Below, one piece after another: positions 11,349 through 24,020 of a DNA stretch of 64,000 nt. The translations under genes and the position numbers were made by a program. The first letter of the stretch is position 1. Every line of letters starts with the position of its first letter. The notes below the pieces were generated by a model. It was not told the origin of the DNA. It was given only the letters and a program-made list of their open reading frames with translations, and made no database searches. Source of the stretch: Rallus limicola (Eukaryota > Chordata > Aves > Gruiformes > Rallidae); contig JAKCOZ010000258.1 in NCBI GenBank assembly GCA_022605955.1, positions 275,122 to 339,121 on the forward strand, read 5' to 3'.

Positions 11349-12140
11349 ATGCCTTTCAGGCCTAGCTTCTTTACTTTGGGAGTTATTGCTGGACGTTTAG
11401 CATGTTGTGACCTGCAGTCTGCTAGGGCCGAGAAAAGCACTGTAGGAGGTTCCAGGCATGTTCCCTCTTTCCAGGCAAAGGAAAAGGCTGAGAGTCAAAG
11501 TGACAGGGTCTGCTCGTGTGTCCTGTTAGGAGGTTTCAGACAAGCTATGCCTTTCAGGCCTAGCTTCTTTACTTTGGGAGTTATGTCTGGACGTTTAGCA
11601 TGTTTTGAACTGCAGTCTGCTAGGGCCGAGAAAAGCACCGTAGGAGGTTCCAGGCATGTTCCCTCTTTCCAGGCAAAGGAAAAGGCTGAGAGCCAAAGTG
11701 ACAGGGTCTGCTCGTGTGTCCTGTTAGGAGGTTTCAGACAAGCTATGCCTTTCAGGCCTAGCTTCTTTACTTTGGGAGTTATTGCTGGACGTTTAGCATG
11801 TTTTGAACTGCAGTCTGCTAGGGCCGAGAAAAGCACCGTAGGAGGTTCCAGGCATGTTCCCTCTTTCCAGGCAAAGGAAAAGGCTGAGAGCCAAAGTGAC
11901 AGGGTCTGCTCGTGTGTCCTGTTAGGAGGTTTCAGACAAGCTATGCCTTTCAGGCCTCGCTTCTTTACTTTGGGAGTTATTGCTGGACGTTTAGCATGTT
12001 TTGAACTGCAGTCTGCTAGGGCCGAGAAAAGCACCGTAGGAGGTTCCAGGCATGTTCCCTCTTTCCAGGCAAAGGAAAAGGCTGAGAGCCAAAGTGACAG
12101 GGTCTGCTCGTGTGTCCTGTTAGGAGGTTTCAGACAAGCT
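11349..12140 (+). repeat. Family A HOR unit, contracted 4-mer
   Basis: Order is Dt M S R. It keeps the first and last elements of the family A unit but lacks the q, E and Y monomers. It looks like an internal deletion of whole monomers from the longer unit on either side. Confidence 0.8.
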
Positions 12141-14120
12141 ATGCCTTTCAGTCCTAGCTTCTTTACTTTGGGAGTTATTGCTGGACGTTTAGCATGTTGT
12201 GACCTGCAGTCTGCTAGGGCCGAGAAAAGCACCGTAGGAGGTTCCAGGCATGTTCCCTCTTTCCAGGCAAAGGAAAAGGCTGAGAGTCAAAGTGACAGGG
12301 TCTGCTCGTGTGTCCTGTTAGGAGGTTTCAGACAAGCTATGCCTTTCAGGCCTAGCTTCTTTACTTTGGGAGTTATTGCTGGACGTTTAGCATGTTTTGA
12401 ACTGCAGTCTGCTAGGGCCGAGAAAAGCACCGTAGGAGGTTCCAGGCATGTTCCCTCTTTCCAGGGAAAGGAAAAGGCTGAGAGCCAAAGTGACAGGGTC
12501 TGCTCGTGTGTCCTGTTAGGAGGTTTCAGACAAGCTATGCCTTTCAGGCCTAGCTTCTTTACTTTAGAAGTTATTGCTGGACGTTTAGCATGTTTTGAAC
12601 TGCAGTCTGCTAGGGCCGAGAAAAGCACCGTAGGAGGTTCCAGGCATGTTCCCTCTTTCCAGGCAAAGGAAAAGGCTGAGAGCCAAAGTGACAGGGTCTG
12701 CTCGTGTGTCCTGTTAGGAGGTTTCAGACAAGCTATGCCTTTCAGGCCTAGCTTCTTTACTTTGGGAGTTATTGCTGGACGTTTAGCATGTTTTGAACTG
12801 CAGTCTGCTAGGGCCGAGAAAAGCACCGTAGGAGGTTCCAGGCATGTTCCCTCTTTCCAGGCAAAGGAAAAGGCTGAGAGCCAAAGTGACAGGGTCTGCT
12901 CGTGTGTCCTGTTAGGAGGTTTCAGACAAGCTATGCCTTTCAGGCCTAGCTTCTTTACTTTGGGAGTTATTGCTGGACGTTTAGCATGTTTTGAACTGCA
13001 GTCTGCTAGGGCCGAGAAAAGCACCGTAGGAGGTTCCAGGCATGTTCCCTCTTTCCAGGCAAAGGAAAAGGCTGAGAGCCAAAGTGACAGGGTCTGCTCG
13101 TGTGTCCTGTTAGGAGGTTTCAGACAAGCTATGCCTTTCAGGCCTAGCTTCTTTTCTTTGGGAGTTATTGCTGGACGTTTAGCATGTTGTGACCTGCAGT
13201 CTGCTAGGGCCGAGAAAAGCACTGTAGGAGGTTCCAGGCATGTTCCCTCTTTCCAGGCAAAGGAAAAGGCTGAGAGTCAAAGTGACAGGGTCTGCTCGTG
13301 TGTCCTGTTAGGAGGTTTCAGACAGGCTATGCCTTTCAGGCCTAGCTTCTTTACTTTGGGAGTTATGTCTGGACGTTTAGCATGTTTTGAACTGCAGTCT
13401 GCTAGGGCCGAGAAAAGCACCGTAGGAGGTTCCAGGCATGTTCCCTCTTTCCAGGCAAAGGAAAAGGCTGAGAGCCAAAGTGACAGGGTCTGCTCGTGTG
13501 TCCTGTTAGGAGGTTTCAGACAAGCTATGCCTTTCAGGCCTAGCTGCTTTACTTTAGAAGTTATTGCTGGACGTTTAGCATGTTTTGAACTGCAGTCTGC
13601 TAGGGCCGAGAAAAGCACCGTAGGAGGTTCCAGGCATGTTCCCTCTTTCCAGGCAAAGGAAAAGGCTGAGAGCCAAAGTGACAGGGTCTGCTCGTGTGTC
13701 CTGTTAGGAGGTTTCAGACAAGCTATGCCTTTCAGGCCTAGCTTCTTTACTTTGGGAGTTATTGCTGGACGTTTAGCATGTTTTGAACTGCAGTCTGCTA
13801 GGGCCGAGAAAAGCACCGTAGGAGGTTCCAGGCATGTTCCCTCTTTCCAGGCAAAGGAAAAGGCTGAGAGCCAAAGTGACAGGGTCTGCTCGTGTGTCCT
13901 GTTAGGAGGTTTCAGACAAGCTATGCCTTTCAGGCCTCGCTTCTTTACTTTGGGAGTTATTGCTGGACGTTTAGCATGTTTTTAACTGCAGTCTGCTAGG
14001 GCCGAGAAAAGCACCGTAGGAGGTTCCAGGCATGTTCCCTCTTTCCAGGCAAAGGAAAAGGCTGAGAGCCAAAGTGACAGGGTCTGCTCGTGTGTCCTGT
14101 TAGGAGGTTTCAGACAAGCT
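12141..14120 (+). repeat. Family A HOR unit, 10-mer
   Basis: Order is Pt Sq E S S UDt M Y S RX. The M monomer is preceded by GACAGGCT rather than GACAAGCT, a mark shared with the next unit only. The last five monomers (13131-14120) match 15507-16496. Confidence 0.87.
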
Positions 14121-16496
14121 ATGCCTTTCAGGCCTAGCTTCTTTACTTTGGGAGTTATTGCTGGACGTTTAGCATGTTGTGACCTGCAGTCTGCTAGGGC
14201 CGAGAAAAGCACCGTAGGAGGTTCCAGGCATGTTCCCTCTTTCCAGGCAAAGGAAAAGGCTGAGAGTCAAAGTGACAGGGTCTGCTCGTGTGTCCTGTTA
14301 GGAGGTTTCAGACAAGCTATGCCTTTCAGGCCTAGCTTCTTTACTTTGGGAGTTATTGCTGGACGTTTAGCATGTTTTGAACTGCAGTCTGCTAGGGCCG
14401 AGAAAAGCACCGTAGGAGGTCCTAGGCATGTTCCCTCTTTCCAGGGAAAGGAAAAGGCTGAGAGCCAAAGTGACAGGGTCTGCTCGTGTGTCCTGTTAGG
14501 AGGTTTCAGACAAGCTATGCCTTTCAGGCCTAGCTTCTTTACTTTAGAAGTTATTGCTGGACGTTTAGCATGTTTTGAACTGCAGTCTGCTAGGGCCGAG
14601 AAAAGCACCGTAGGAGGTTCCAGGCATGTTCCCTCTTTCCAGGCAAAGGAAAAGGCTGAGAGCCAAAGTGACAGGGTCTGCTCGTGTGTCCTGTTAGGAG
14701 GTTTCAGACAAGCTATGCCTTTCAGGCCTAGCTTCTTTACTTTGGGAGTTATTGCTGGACGTTTAGCATGTTTTGAACTGCAGTCTGCTAGGGCCGAGAA
14801 AAGCACCGTAGGAGGTTCCAGGCATGTTCCCTCTTTCCAGGCAAAGGAAAAGGCTGAGAGCCAAAGTGACAGGGTCTGCTCGTGTGTCCTGTTAGGAGGT
14901 TTCAGACAAGCTATGCCTTTCAGGCCTAGCTTCTTTACTTTGGGAGTTATTGCTGGACGTTTAGCATGTTTTGAACTGCAGTCTGCTAGGGCCGAGAAAA
15001 GCACCGTAGGAGGTTCCAGGCATGTTCCCTCTTTCCAGGCAAAGGAAAAGGCTGAGAGCCAAAGTGACAGGGTCTGCTCGTGTGTCCTGTTAGGAGGTTT
15101 CAGACAAGCTATGCCTTTCAGGCCTAGCTTCTTTTCTTTGGGAGTTATTGCTGGACGTTTAGCATGTTTTGAACTGCAGTCTGCTAGGGCCGAGAAAAGC
15201 ACCGTAGGAGGTTCCAGGCATGTTCCCTCTTTCCAGGCAAAGGAAAAGGCTGAGAGCCAAAGTGACAGGGTCTGCTCGTGTGTCCTGTTAGGAGGTTTCA
15301 GACAAGCTATGCCTTTCAGGCCTAGCTTCTTTACTTTGGGAGTTATTGCTGGACGTTTAGCATGTTTTGAACTGCAGTCTGCTAGGGCCGAGAAAAGCAC
15401 CGTAGGAGGTTCCAGGCATGTTCCCTCTTTCCAGGCAAAGGAAAAGGCTGAGAGCCAAAGTGACAGGGTCTGCTCGTGTGTCCTGTTAGGAGGTTTCAGA
15501 CAAGCTATGCCTTTCAGGCCTAGCTTCTTTTCTTTGGGAGTTATTGCTGGACGTTTAGCATGTTGTGACCTGCAGTCTGCTAGGGCCGAGAAAAGCACTG
15601 TAGGAGGTTCCAGGCATGTTCCCTCTTTCCAGGCAAAGGAAAAGGCTGAGAGTCAAAGTGACAGGGTCTGCTCGTGTGTCCTGTTAGGAGGTTTCAGACA
15701 GGCTATGCCTTTCAGGCCTAGCTTCTTTACTTTGGGAGTTATGTCTGGACGTTTAGCATGTTTTGAACTGCAGTCTGCTAGGGCCGAGAAAAGCACCGTA
15801 GGAGGTTCCAGGCATGTTCCCTCTTTCCAGGCAAAGGAAAAGGCTGAGAGCCAAAGTGACAGGGTCTGCTCGTGTGTCCTGTTAGGAGGTTTCAGACAAG
15901 CTATGCCTTTCAGGCCTAGCTGCTTTACTTTAGAAGTTATTGCTGGACGTTTAGCATGTTTTGAACTGCAGTCTGCTAGGGCCGAGAAAAGCACCGTAGG
16001 AGGTTCCAGGCATGTTCCCTCTTTCCAGGCAAAGGAAAAGGCTGAGAGCCAAAGTGACAGGGTCTGCTCGTGTGTCCTGTTAGGAGGTTTCAGACAAGCT
16101 ATGCCTTTCAGGCCTAGCTTCTTTACTTTGGGAGTTATTGCTGGACGTTTAGCATGTTTTGAACTGCAGTCTGCTAGGGCCGAGAAAAGCACCGTAGGAG
16201 GTTCCAGGCATGTTCCCTCTTTCCAGGCAAAGGAAAAGGCTGAGAGCCAAAGTGACAGGGTCTGCTCGTGTGTCCTGTTAGGAGGTTTCAGACAAGCTAT
16301 GCCTTTCAGGCCTCGCTTCTTTACTTTGGGAGTTATTGCTGGACGTTTAGCATGTTTTTAACTGCAGTCTGCTAGGGCCGAGAAAAGCACCGTAGGAGGT
16401 TCCAGGCATGTTCCCTCTTTCCAGGCAAAGGAAAAGGCTGAGAGCCAAAGTGACAGGGTCTGCTCGTGTGTCCTGTTAGGAGGTTTCAGACAAGCT
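14121..16496 (+). repeat. Family A HOR unit, 12-mer (2,376 bp)
   Basis: Order is Dt Sq E S S U S UDt M Y S RX. Relative to the preceding 10-mer it has an added U-S pair. The second monomer has the rare GGTCCTAGG change (near 14420), shared only with the second monomer of the following unit. The first six monomers match 16497-17684. Confidence 0.88.
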
Positions 16497-19466
16497 ATGC
16501 CTTTCAGGCCTAGCTTCTTTACTTTGGGAGTTATTGCTGGACGTTTAGCATGTTGTGACCTGCAGTCTGCTAGGGCCGAGAAAAGCACCGTAGGAGGTTC
16601 CAGGCATGTTCCCTCTTTCCAGGCAAAGGAAAAGGCTGAGAGTCAAAGTGACAGGGTCTGCTCGTGTGTCCTGTTAGGAGGTTTCAGACAAGCTATGCCT
16701 TTCAGGCCTAGCTTCTTTACTTTGGGAGTTATTGCTGGACGTTTAGCATGTTTTGAACTGCAGTCTGCTAGGGCCGAGAAAAGCACCGTAGGAGGTCCTA
16801 GGCATGTTCCCTCTTTCCAGGGAAAGGAAAAGGCTGAGAGCCAAAGTGACAGGGTCTGCTCGTGTGTCCTGTTAGGAGGTTTCAGACAAGCTATGCCTTT
16901 CAGGCCTAGCTTCTTTACTTTAGAAGTTATTGCTGGACGTTTAGCATGTTTTGAACTGCAGTCTGCTAGGGCCGAGAAAAGCACCGTAGGAGGTTCCAGG
17001 CATGTTCCCTCTTTCCAGGCAAAGGAAAAGGCTGAGAGCCAAAGTGACAGGGTCTGCTCGTGTGTCCTGTTAGGAGGTTTCAGACAAGCTATGCCTTTCA
17101 GGCCTAGCTTCTTTACTTTGGGAGTTATTGCTGGACGTTTAGCATGTTTTGAACTGCAGTCTGCTAGGGCCGAGAAAAGCACCGTAGGAGGTTCCAGGCA
17201 TGTTCCCTCTTTCCAGGCAAAGGAAAAGGCTGAGAGCCAAAGTGACAGGGTCTGCTCGTGTGTCCTGTTAGGAGGTTTCAGACAAGCTATGCCTTTCAGG
17301 CCTAGCTTCTTTACTTTGGGAGTTATTGCTGGACGTTTAGCATGTTTTGAACTGCAGTCTGCTAGGGCCGAGAAAAGCACCGTAGGAGGTTCCAGGCATG
17401 TTCCCTCTTTCCAGGCAAAGGAAAAGGCTGAGAGCCAAAGTGACAGGGTCTGCTCGTGTGTCCTGTTAGGAGGTTTCAGACAAGCTATGCCTTTCAGGCC
17501 TAGCTTCTTTTCTTTGGGAGTTATTGCTGGACGTTTAGCATGTTTTGAACTGCAGTCTGCTAGGGCCGAGAAAAGCACCGTAGGAGGTTCCAGGCATGTT
17601 CCCTCTTTCCAGGCAAAGGAAAAGGCTGAGAGCCAAAGTGACAGGGTCTGCTCGTGTGTCCTGTTAGGAGGTTTCAGACAAGCTATGCCTTTCAGGCCTC
17701 GCTTCTTTACTTTGGGAGTTATTGCTGGACGTTTAGCATGTTTTGAACTGCAGTCTGCTAGGGCCGAGAAAAGCACCGTAGGAGGTTCCAGGCATGTTCC
17801 CTCTTTCCAGGCAAAGGAAAAGGCTGAGAGCCAAAGTGACAGGGTCTGCTCGTGTGTCCTGTTAGGAGGTTTCAGACAAGCTATGCCTTTCAAGCCTCGC
17901 TTCTTTACTTTGGGAGTTATTGCTGGACGTTTAGCATGTTTTGAACTGCAGTCTGCTAGGGCCGAGAAAAGCACCGTAGGAGGTTCCAGGCATGTTCCCT
18001 CTTTCCAGGCAAAGGAAAAGGCTGAGAGCCAAAGTGACAGGGTCTGCTCGTGTGTCCTGTTAGGAGGTTTCAGACAAGCTATGCCTTTCAGGCCTCGCTT
18101 CTTTACTTTGGGAGTTATTGCTGGACGTTTAGCATGTTTTGAACTGCAGTCTGCTAGGGCCGAGAAAAGCACCGTAGGAGGTTCCAGGCATGTTCCCTCT
18201 TTCCAGGCAAAGGAAAAGGCTGAGAGCCAAAGTGACAGGGTCTGCTCGTGTGTCCTGTTAGGAGGTTTCAGACAAGCTATGCCTTTCAGGCCTAGCTTCT
18301 TTACTTTGGGAGTTATTGCTGGACGTTTAGCATGTTTTGAACTGCAGTCTGCTAGGGCCGAGAAAAGCACCGTAGGAGGTTCCAGGCATGTTCCCTCTTT
18401 CCAGGCAAAGGAAAAGGCTGAGAGCCAAAGTGACAGGGTCTGCTCGTGTGTCCTGTTAGGAGGTTTCAGACAAGCTATGCCTTTCAGTCCTAGCTTCTTT
18501 ACTTTGGGAGTTATTGCTGGACGTTTAGCATGTTGTGACCTGCAGTCTGCTAGGGCCGAGAAAAGCACTGTAGGAGGTTCCAGGCATGTTCCCTCTTTCC
18601 AGGCAAAGGAAAAGGCTGAGAGTCAAAGTGACAGGGTCTGCTCGTGTGTCCTGTTAGGAGGTTTCAGACAAGCTATGCCTTTCAGGCCTAGCTTCTTTAC
18701 TTTGGGAGTTATGTCTGGACGTTTAGCATGTTTTGAACTGCAGTCTGCTAGGGCCGAGAAAAGCACCGTAGGAGGTTCCAGGCATGTTCCCTCTTTCCAG
18801 GCAAAGGAAAAGGCTGAGAGCCAAAGTGACAGGGTCTGCTCGTGTGTCCTGTTAGGAGGTTTCAGACAAGCTATGCCTTTCAGGCCTAGCTGCTTTACTT
18901 TAGAAGTTATTGCTGGACGTTTAGCATGTTTTGAACTGCAGTCTGCTAGGGCCGAGAAAAGCACCGTAGGAGGTTCCAGGCATGTTCCCTCTTTCCAGGC
19001 AAAGGAAAAGGCTGAGAGCCAAAGTGACAGGGTCTGCTCGTGTGTCCTGTTAGGAGGTTTCAGACAAGCTATGCCTTTCAGGCCTAGCTTCTTTACTTTG
19101 GGAGTTATTGCTGGACGTTTAGCATGTTTTGAACTGCAGTCTGCTAGGGCCGAGAAAAGCACCGTAGGAGGTTCCAGGCATGTTCCCTCTTTCCAGGCAA
19201 AGGAAAAGGCTGAGAGCCAAAGTGACAGGGTCTGCTCGTGTGTCCTGTTAGGAGGTTTCAGACAAGCTATGCCTTTCAGGCCTCGCTTCTTTACTTTGGG
19301 AGTTATTGCTGGACGTTTAGCATGTTTTGAACTGCAGTCTGCTAGGGCCGAGAAAAGCACCGTAGGAGGTTCCAGGCATGTTCCCTCTTTCCAGGCAAAG
19401 GAAAAGGCTGAGAGCCAAAGTGACAGGGTCTGCTCGTGTGTCCTGTTAGGAGGTTTCAGACAAGCT
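16497..19466 (+). repeat. Family A HOR unit, 15-mer (2,970 bp)
   Basis: Order is Dt Sq E S S U R K R S Pt M Y S R. The first six monomers copy the preceding 12-mer, including GGTCCTAGG near 16796. From the U onward it matches the segment at 261-2042 instead. The unit is therefore a mosaic of two family A lineages, with the switch near 17.5 kb. Confidence 0.85.
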
Positions 19467-22400
19467 ATGCCTTTCAGTCCTAGCTTCTTTACTTTGGGAG
19501 TTATTGCTGGACGTTTAGCATGTTGTGACCTGCAGTCTGCTAGGGCCGAGAAAAGCACCGTAGGAGGTTCCAGGCATGTTCCCTCTTTCCAGGCAAAGGA
19601 AAAGGCTGAGAGTCAAAGTGACAGGGTCTGCTCGTGTGTCCTGTTAGGAGGTTTCAGACAAGCTATGCCTTTCAGGCCTAGCTTCTTTACTTTGGGAGTT
19701 ATTGCTGGACGTTTAGCATGTTTTGAACTGCAGTCTGCTAGGGCCGAGAAAAGCACCGTAGGAGGTTCCAGGCATGTTCCCTCTTTCCAGGCAAAGGAAA
19801 AGGCTGAGAGCCAAAGTGACAGGGTCTGCTCGTGTGTCCTGTTAGGAGGTTTCAGACAAGCTATGCCTTTCAGGCCTAGCTTCTTTACTTTAGAAGTTAT
19901 TGCTGGACGTTTAGCATGTTTTGAACTGCAGTCTGCTAGGGCCGAGAAAAGCACCGTAGGAGGTTCCAGGCATGTTCCCTCTTTCCAGGCAAAGGAAAAG
20001 GCTGAGAGCCAAAGTGACAGGGTCTGCTCGTGTGTCCTGTTAGGAGGTTTCAGACAAGCTATGCCTTTCAGGCCTAGCTTCTTTACTTTGGGAGTTATTG
20101 CTGGACGTTTAGCATGTTTTGAACTGCAGTATGCTAGGGCCGAGAAAAGCACCGTAGGAGGTTCCAGGCATGTTCCCTCTTTCCAGGCAAAGGAAAAGGC
20201 TGAGAGCCAAAGTGACAGGGTCTGCTCGTGTGTCCTGTTAGGAGGTTTCAGACAAGCTATGCCTTTCAGGCCTAGCTTCTTTACTTTGGGAGTTATTGCT
20301 GGACGTTTAGCATGTTTTGAACTGCAGTCTGCTAGGGCCGAGAAAAGCACCGTAGGAGGTTCCAGGCATGTTCCCTCTTTCCAGGCAAAGGAAAAGGCTG
20401 AGAGCCAAAGTGACAGGGTCTGCTCGTGTGTCCTGTTAGGAGGTTTCAGACAAGCTATGCCTTTCAGGCCTAGCTTCTTTTCTTTGGGAGTTATTGCTGG
20501 ACGTTTAGCATGTTTTGAACTGCAGTCTGCTAGGGCCGAGAAAAGCACCGTAGGAGGTTCCAGGCATGTTCCCTCTTTCCAGGCAAAGGAAAAGGCTGAG
20601 AGCCAAAGTGACAGGGTCTGCTCGTGTGTCCTGTTAGGAGGTTTCAGACAAGCTATGCCTTTCAGGCCTCGCTTCTTTACTTTGGGAGTTATTGCTGGAC
20701 GTTTAGCATGTTTTGAACTGCAGTCTGCTAGGGCCGAGAAAAGCACCGTAGGAGGTTCCAGGCATGTTCCCTCTTTCCAGGCAAAGGAAAAGGCTGAGAG
20801 CCAAAGTGACAGGGTCTGCTCGTGTGTCCTGTTAGGAGGTTTCAGACAAGCTATGCCTTTCAAGCCTCGCTTCTTTACTTTGGGAGTTATTGCTGGACGT
20901 TTAGCATGTTTTGAACTGCAGTCTGCTAGGGCCGAGAAAAGCACCGTAGGAGGTTCCAGGCATGTTCCCTCTTTCCAGGCAAAGGAAAAGGCTGAGAGCC
21001 AAAGTGACAGGGTCTGCTCGTGTGTCCTGTTAGGAGGTTTCAGACAAGCTATGCCTTTCATGCCTAGCTTCTTTACTTTGGGAGTTATTGATGGACGTTT
21101 AGCATGTTTTGAACTGCAGTCTGCTAGGGCCGAGAAAAGCACCGTAGGAGGTTCCAGGCATGTTCCCTCTTTCCAGGCAAAGGAAAAGGCTGAGAGCCAA
21201 AGTGACAGGGTCTGCTCGTGTGTCCTGTTAGGAGGTTTCAGACAAGCTATGCCTTTCAGGCCTAGCTTCTTTACTTTGGGAGTTATTGCTGGACGTTTAG
21301 CATGTTTTGAACTACAGTCTGCTAGGGCCGAGAAAAGCACCGTAGGAGGTTCCAGGCATGTTCCCTCTTTCCAGGCAAAGGAAAAGGCTGAGAGCCAAAG
21401 TGACAGGGTCTGCTCGTGTGTCCTGTTAGGAGGTTTCAGACAAGCTATGCCTTTCAGGCCTAGCTTCTTTACTTTGGGAGTTATTGCTGGACGTTTAGCA
21501 TGTTTTGAACTGCAGTCTGCTAGGGCCGAGAAAAGCACCGTAGGAGGTTCCAGGCATGTTCCCTCTTTCCAGGCAAAGGAAAAGGCTGAGAGCCAAAGTG
21601 ACAGGGTCTGCTCGTGTGTCCTGTTAGGAGGTTTCAGACAAGCTATGCCTTTCAGGCCTAGCTTCTTTACTTTGGGAGTTATTGCTGGACGTTTAGCATG
21701 TTTTGAACTGCAGTCTGCTAGGGCCGAGAAAAGCACCGTAGGAGGTTCCAGGCATGTTCCCTCTTTCCAGGCAAAGGAAAAGGCTGAGAGCCAAAGTGAC
21801 AGGGTCTGCTCGTGTGTCCTGTTAGGAGGTTTCAGACAAGCTATGCCTTTCAGGCCTCGCTTCTTTACTTTGGGAGTTATTGCTGGACGTTTAGCATGTT
21901 TTGAACTGCAGTCTGCTAGGGCCGAGAAAAGCACCGTAGGAGGTTCCAGGCATGTTCCCTCTTTCCAGGCAAAGGAAAAGGCTGAGAGCCAAAGTGACAG
22001 GGTCTGCTCGTGTGTCCTGTTAGGAGGTTTCAGACAAGCTATGCCTTTCAGGCCTAGCTTCTTTACTTTGGGAGTTATTGCTGGACGTTTAGCATGTTTT
22101 GAACTGCAGTCTGCTAGGGCCGAGAAAAGCACCGTAGGAGGTTCCAGGCATGTTCCCTCTTTCCAGGCAAAGGAAAAGGCTGAGAGCCAAAGTGACAGGG
22201 TCTGCTCGTGTGTCCCGTTAGGAGGTTTCAGACAAGCTATGCCTTTCAGGCCTAGCTTCTTTACTTTGGGAGTTATTGCTGGACGTTTAGCATGTTTTGA
22301 ACTGCAGTCTGCTAGGGCCGAGAAAAGCACCGTAGGAGGTTCCAGGCATGTTCCCTCTTTCCAGGCAAAGGAAAAGGCTGAGAGCCAAAGTGACAGGGTC

Positions 22401-24020
22401 TGCTCGTGTGTCCTGTTAGGAGGTTTCAGACAAGCTATGCCTTTCAGGCCTAGCTTCTTTTCTTTGGGAGTTATTGCTGGACGTTTAGCATGTTTTGAAC
22501 TGCAGTCTGCTAGGGCCGAGAAAAGCACCGTAGGAGGTTCCAGGCATGTTCCCTCTTTCCAGGCAAAGGAAAAGGCTGAGAGCCAAAGTGACAGGGTCTG
22601 CTCGTGTGTCCTGTTAGGAGGTTTCAGACAAGCTATGCCTTTCAGGCCTAGCTTCTTTTCTTTGGGAGTTATTGCTGGACGTTTAGCATGTTTTGAACTG
22701 CAGTCTGCTAGGGCCGAGAAAAGCACCGTAGGAGGTTCCAGGCATGTTCCCTCTTTCCAGGCAAAGGAAAAGGCTGAGAGCCAAAGTGACAGGGTCTGCT
22801 CGTGTGTCCTGTTAGGAGGTTTCAGACAAGCTATGCCTTTCAAGCCTCGCTTCTTTACTTTGGGAGTTATTGCTGGACGTTTAGCATGTTTTGAACTGCA
22901 GTCTGCTAGGGCCGAGAAAAGCACCGTAGGAGGTTCCAGGCATGTTCCCTCTTTCCAGGCAAAGGAAAAGGCTGAGAGCCAAAGTGACAGGGTCTGCTTG
23001 TGTGTCCTGTTAGGAGGTTTCAGACGAGCTATGCCTTTCAGGCCTAGCTTCTTTACTTTGGGAGTTATTGCTGGACGTTTAGCATGTTTTGAACTGCAGT
23101 CTGCTAGGGCCGAGAAAAGCACCGTAGGAGGTTCCAGGCATGTTCCCTCTTTCCAGGCAAAGGAAAAGGCTGAGAGCCAAAGTGACAGGGTCTGCTCGTG
23201 TGTCCTGTTAGGAGGTTTCAGACAAGCTATGCCTTTCAGGCCTAGCTTCTTTACTTTGGGAGTTATTGCTGGACGTTTAGCATGTTTTGAACTGCAGTCT
23301 GCTAGGGCCGAGAAAAGCACCGTAGGAGGTTCCACGCATGTTCCCTCTTTCCAGGCAAAGGAAAAGGCTGAGAGCCAAAGTGACAGGGTCTGCTCGTGTG
23401 TCCTGTTAGGAGGTTTCAGACAAGCTATGCCTTTCAGGCCTCGCTTCTTTACTTTGGGAGTTATTGCTGGACGTTTAGCATGTTTTGAACTGCAGTCTGC
23501 TAGGGCCGAGAAAAGCACCGTAGGAGGTTCCAGGCATGTTCCCTCTTTCCAGGCAAAGGAAAAGGCTGAGAGCCAAAGTGACAGGGTCTGCTCGTGTGTC
23601 CTGTTAGGAGGTTTCAGACGAGCTATGCCTTTCAGGCCTAGCTTCTTTACTTTGGGAGTTATTGCTGGACGTTTAGCATGTTTTGAACTGCAGTCTGCTA
23701 GGGCCGAGAAAAGCACCGTAGGAGGTTCCAGGCATGTTCCCTCTTTCCAGGCAAAGGAAAAGGCTGAGAGCCAAAGTGACAGGGTCTGCTCGTGTGTCCT
23801 GTTAGGAGGTTTCAGACAAGCTATGCCTTTCAGGCCTCGCTTCTTTACTTTGGGAGTTATTGCTGGACGTTTAGCATGTTTTTAACTGCAGTCTGCTAGG
23901 GCCGAGAAAAGCACCGTAGGAGGTTCCAGGCATGTTCCCTCTTTCCAGGCAAAGGAAAAGGCTGAGAGCCAAAGTGACAGGGTCTGCTCGTGTGTCCTGT
24001 TAGGAGGTTTCAGACAAGCT
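19467..24020 (+). repeat. Family A HOR block, 23 monomers ending in RX
   Basis: Order is Pt S E S S U R K, then a monomer with CATGCC and ATTGATGG (near 21060 and 21089), S S S R S S U U K S S R S RX. The first eight monomers repeat 16497-18080 apart from P for D and loss of q. The q mark is absent here. Monomer 107 has lost the PstI site (CTACAG at 21312-21317). Confidence 0.8.

Noticed and set aside
21312..21317. Loss of the PstI site in single monomers (also 28044-28049 and 37944-37949) as a regulatory signal
   Set aside because: These are isolated single-base changes in three of 322 monomers and fit ordinary random mutation.
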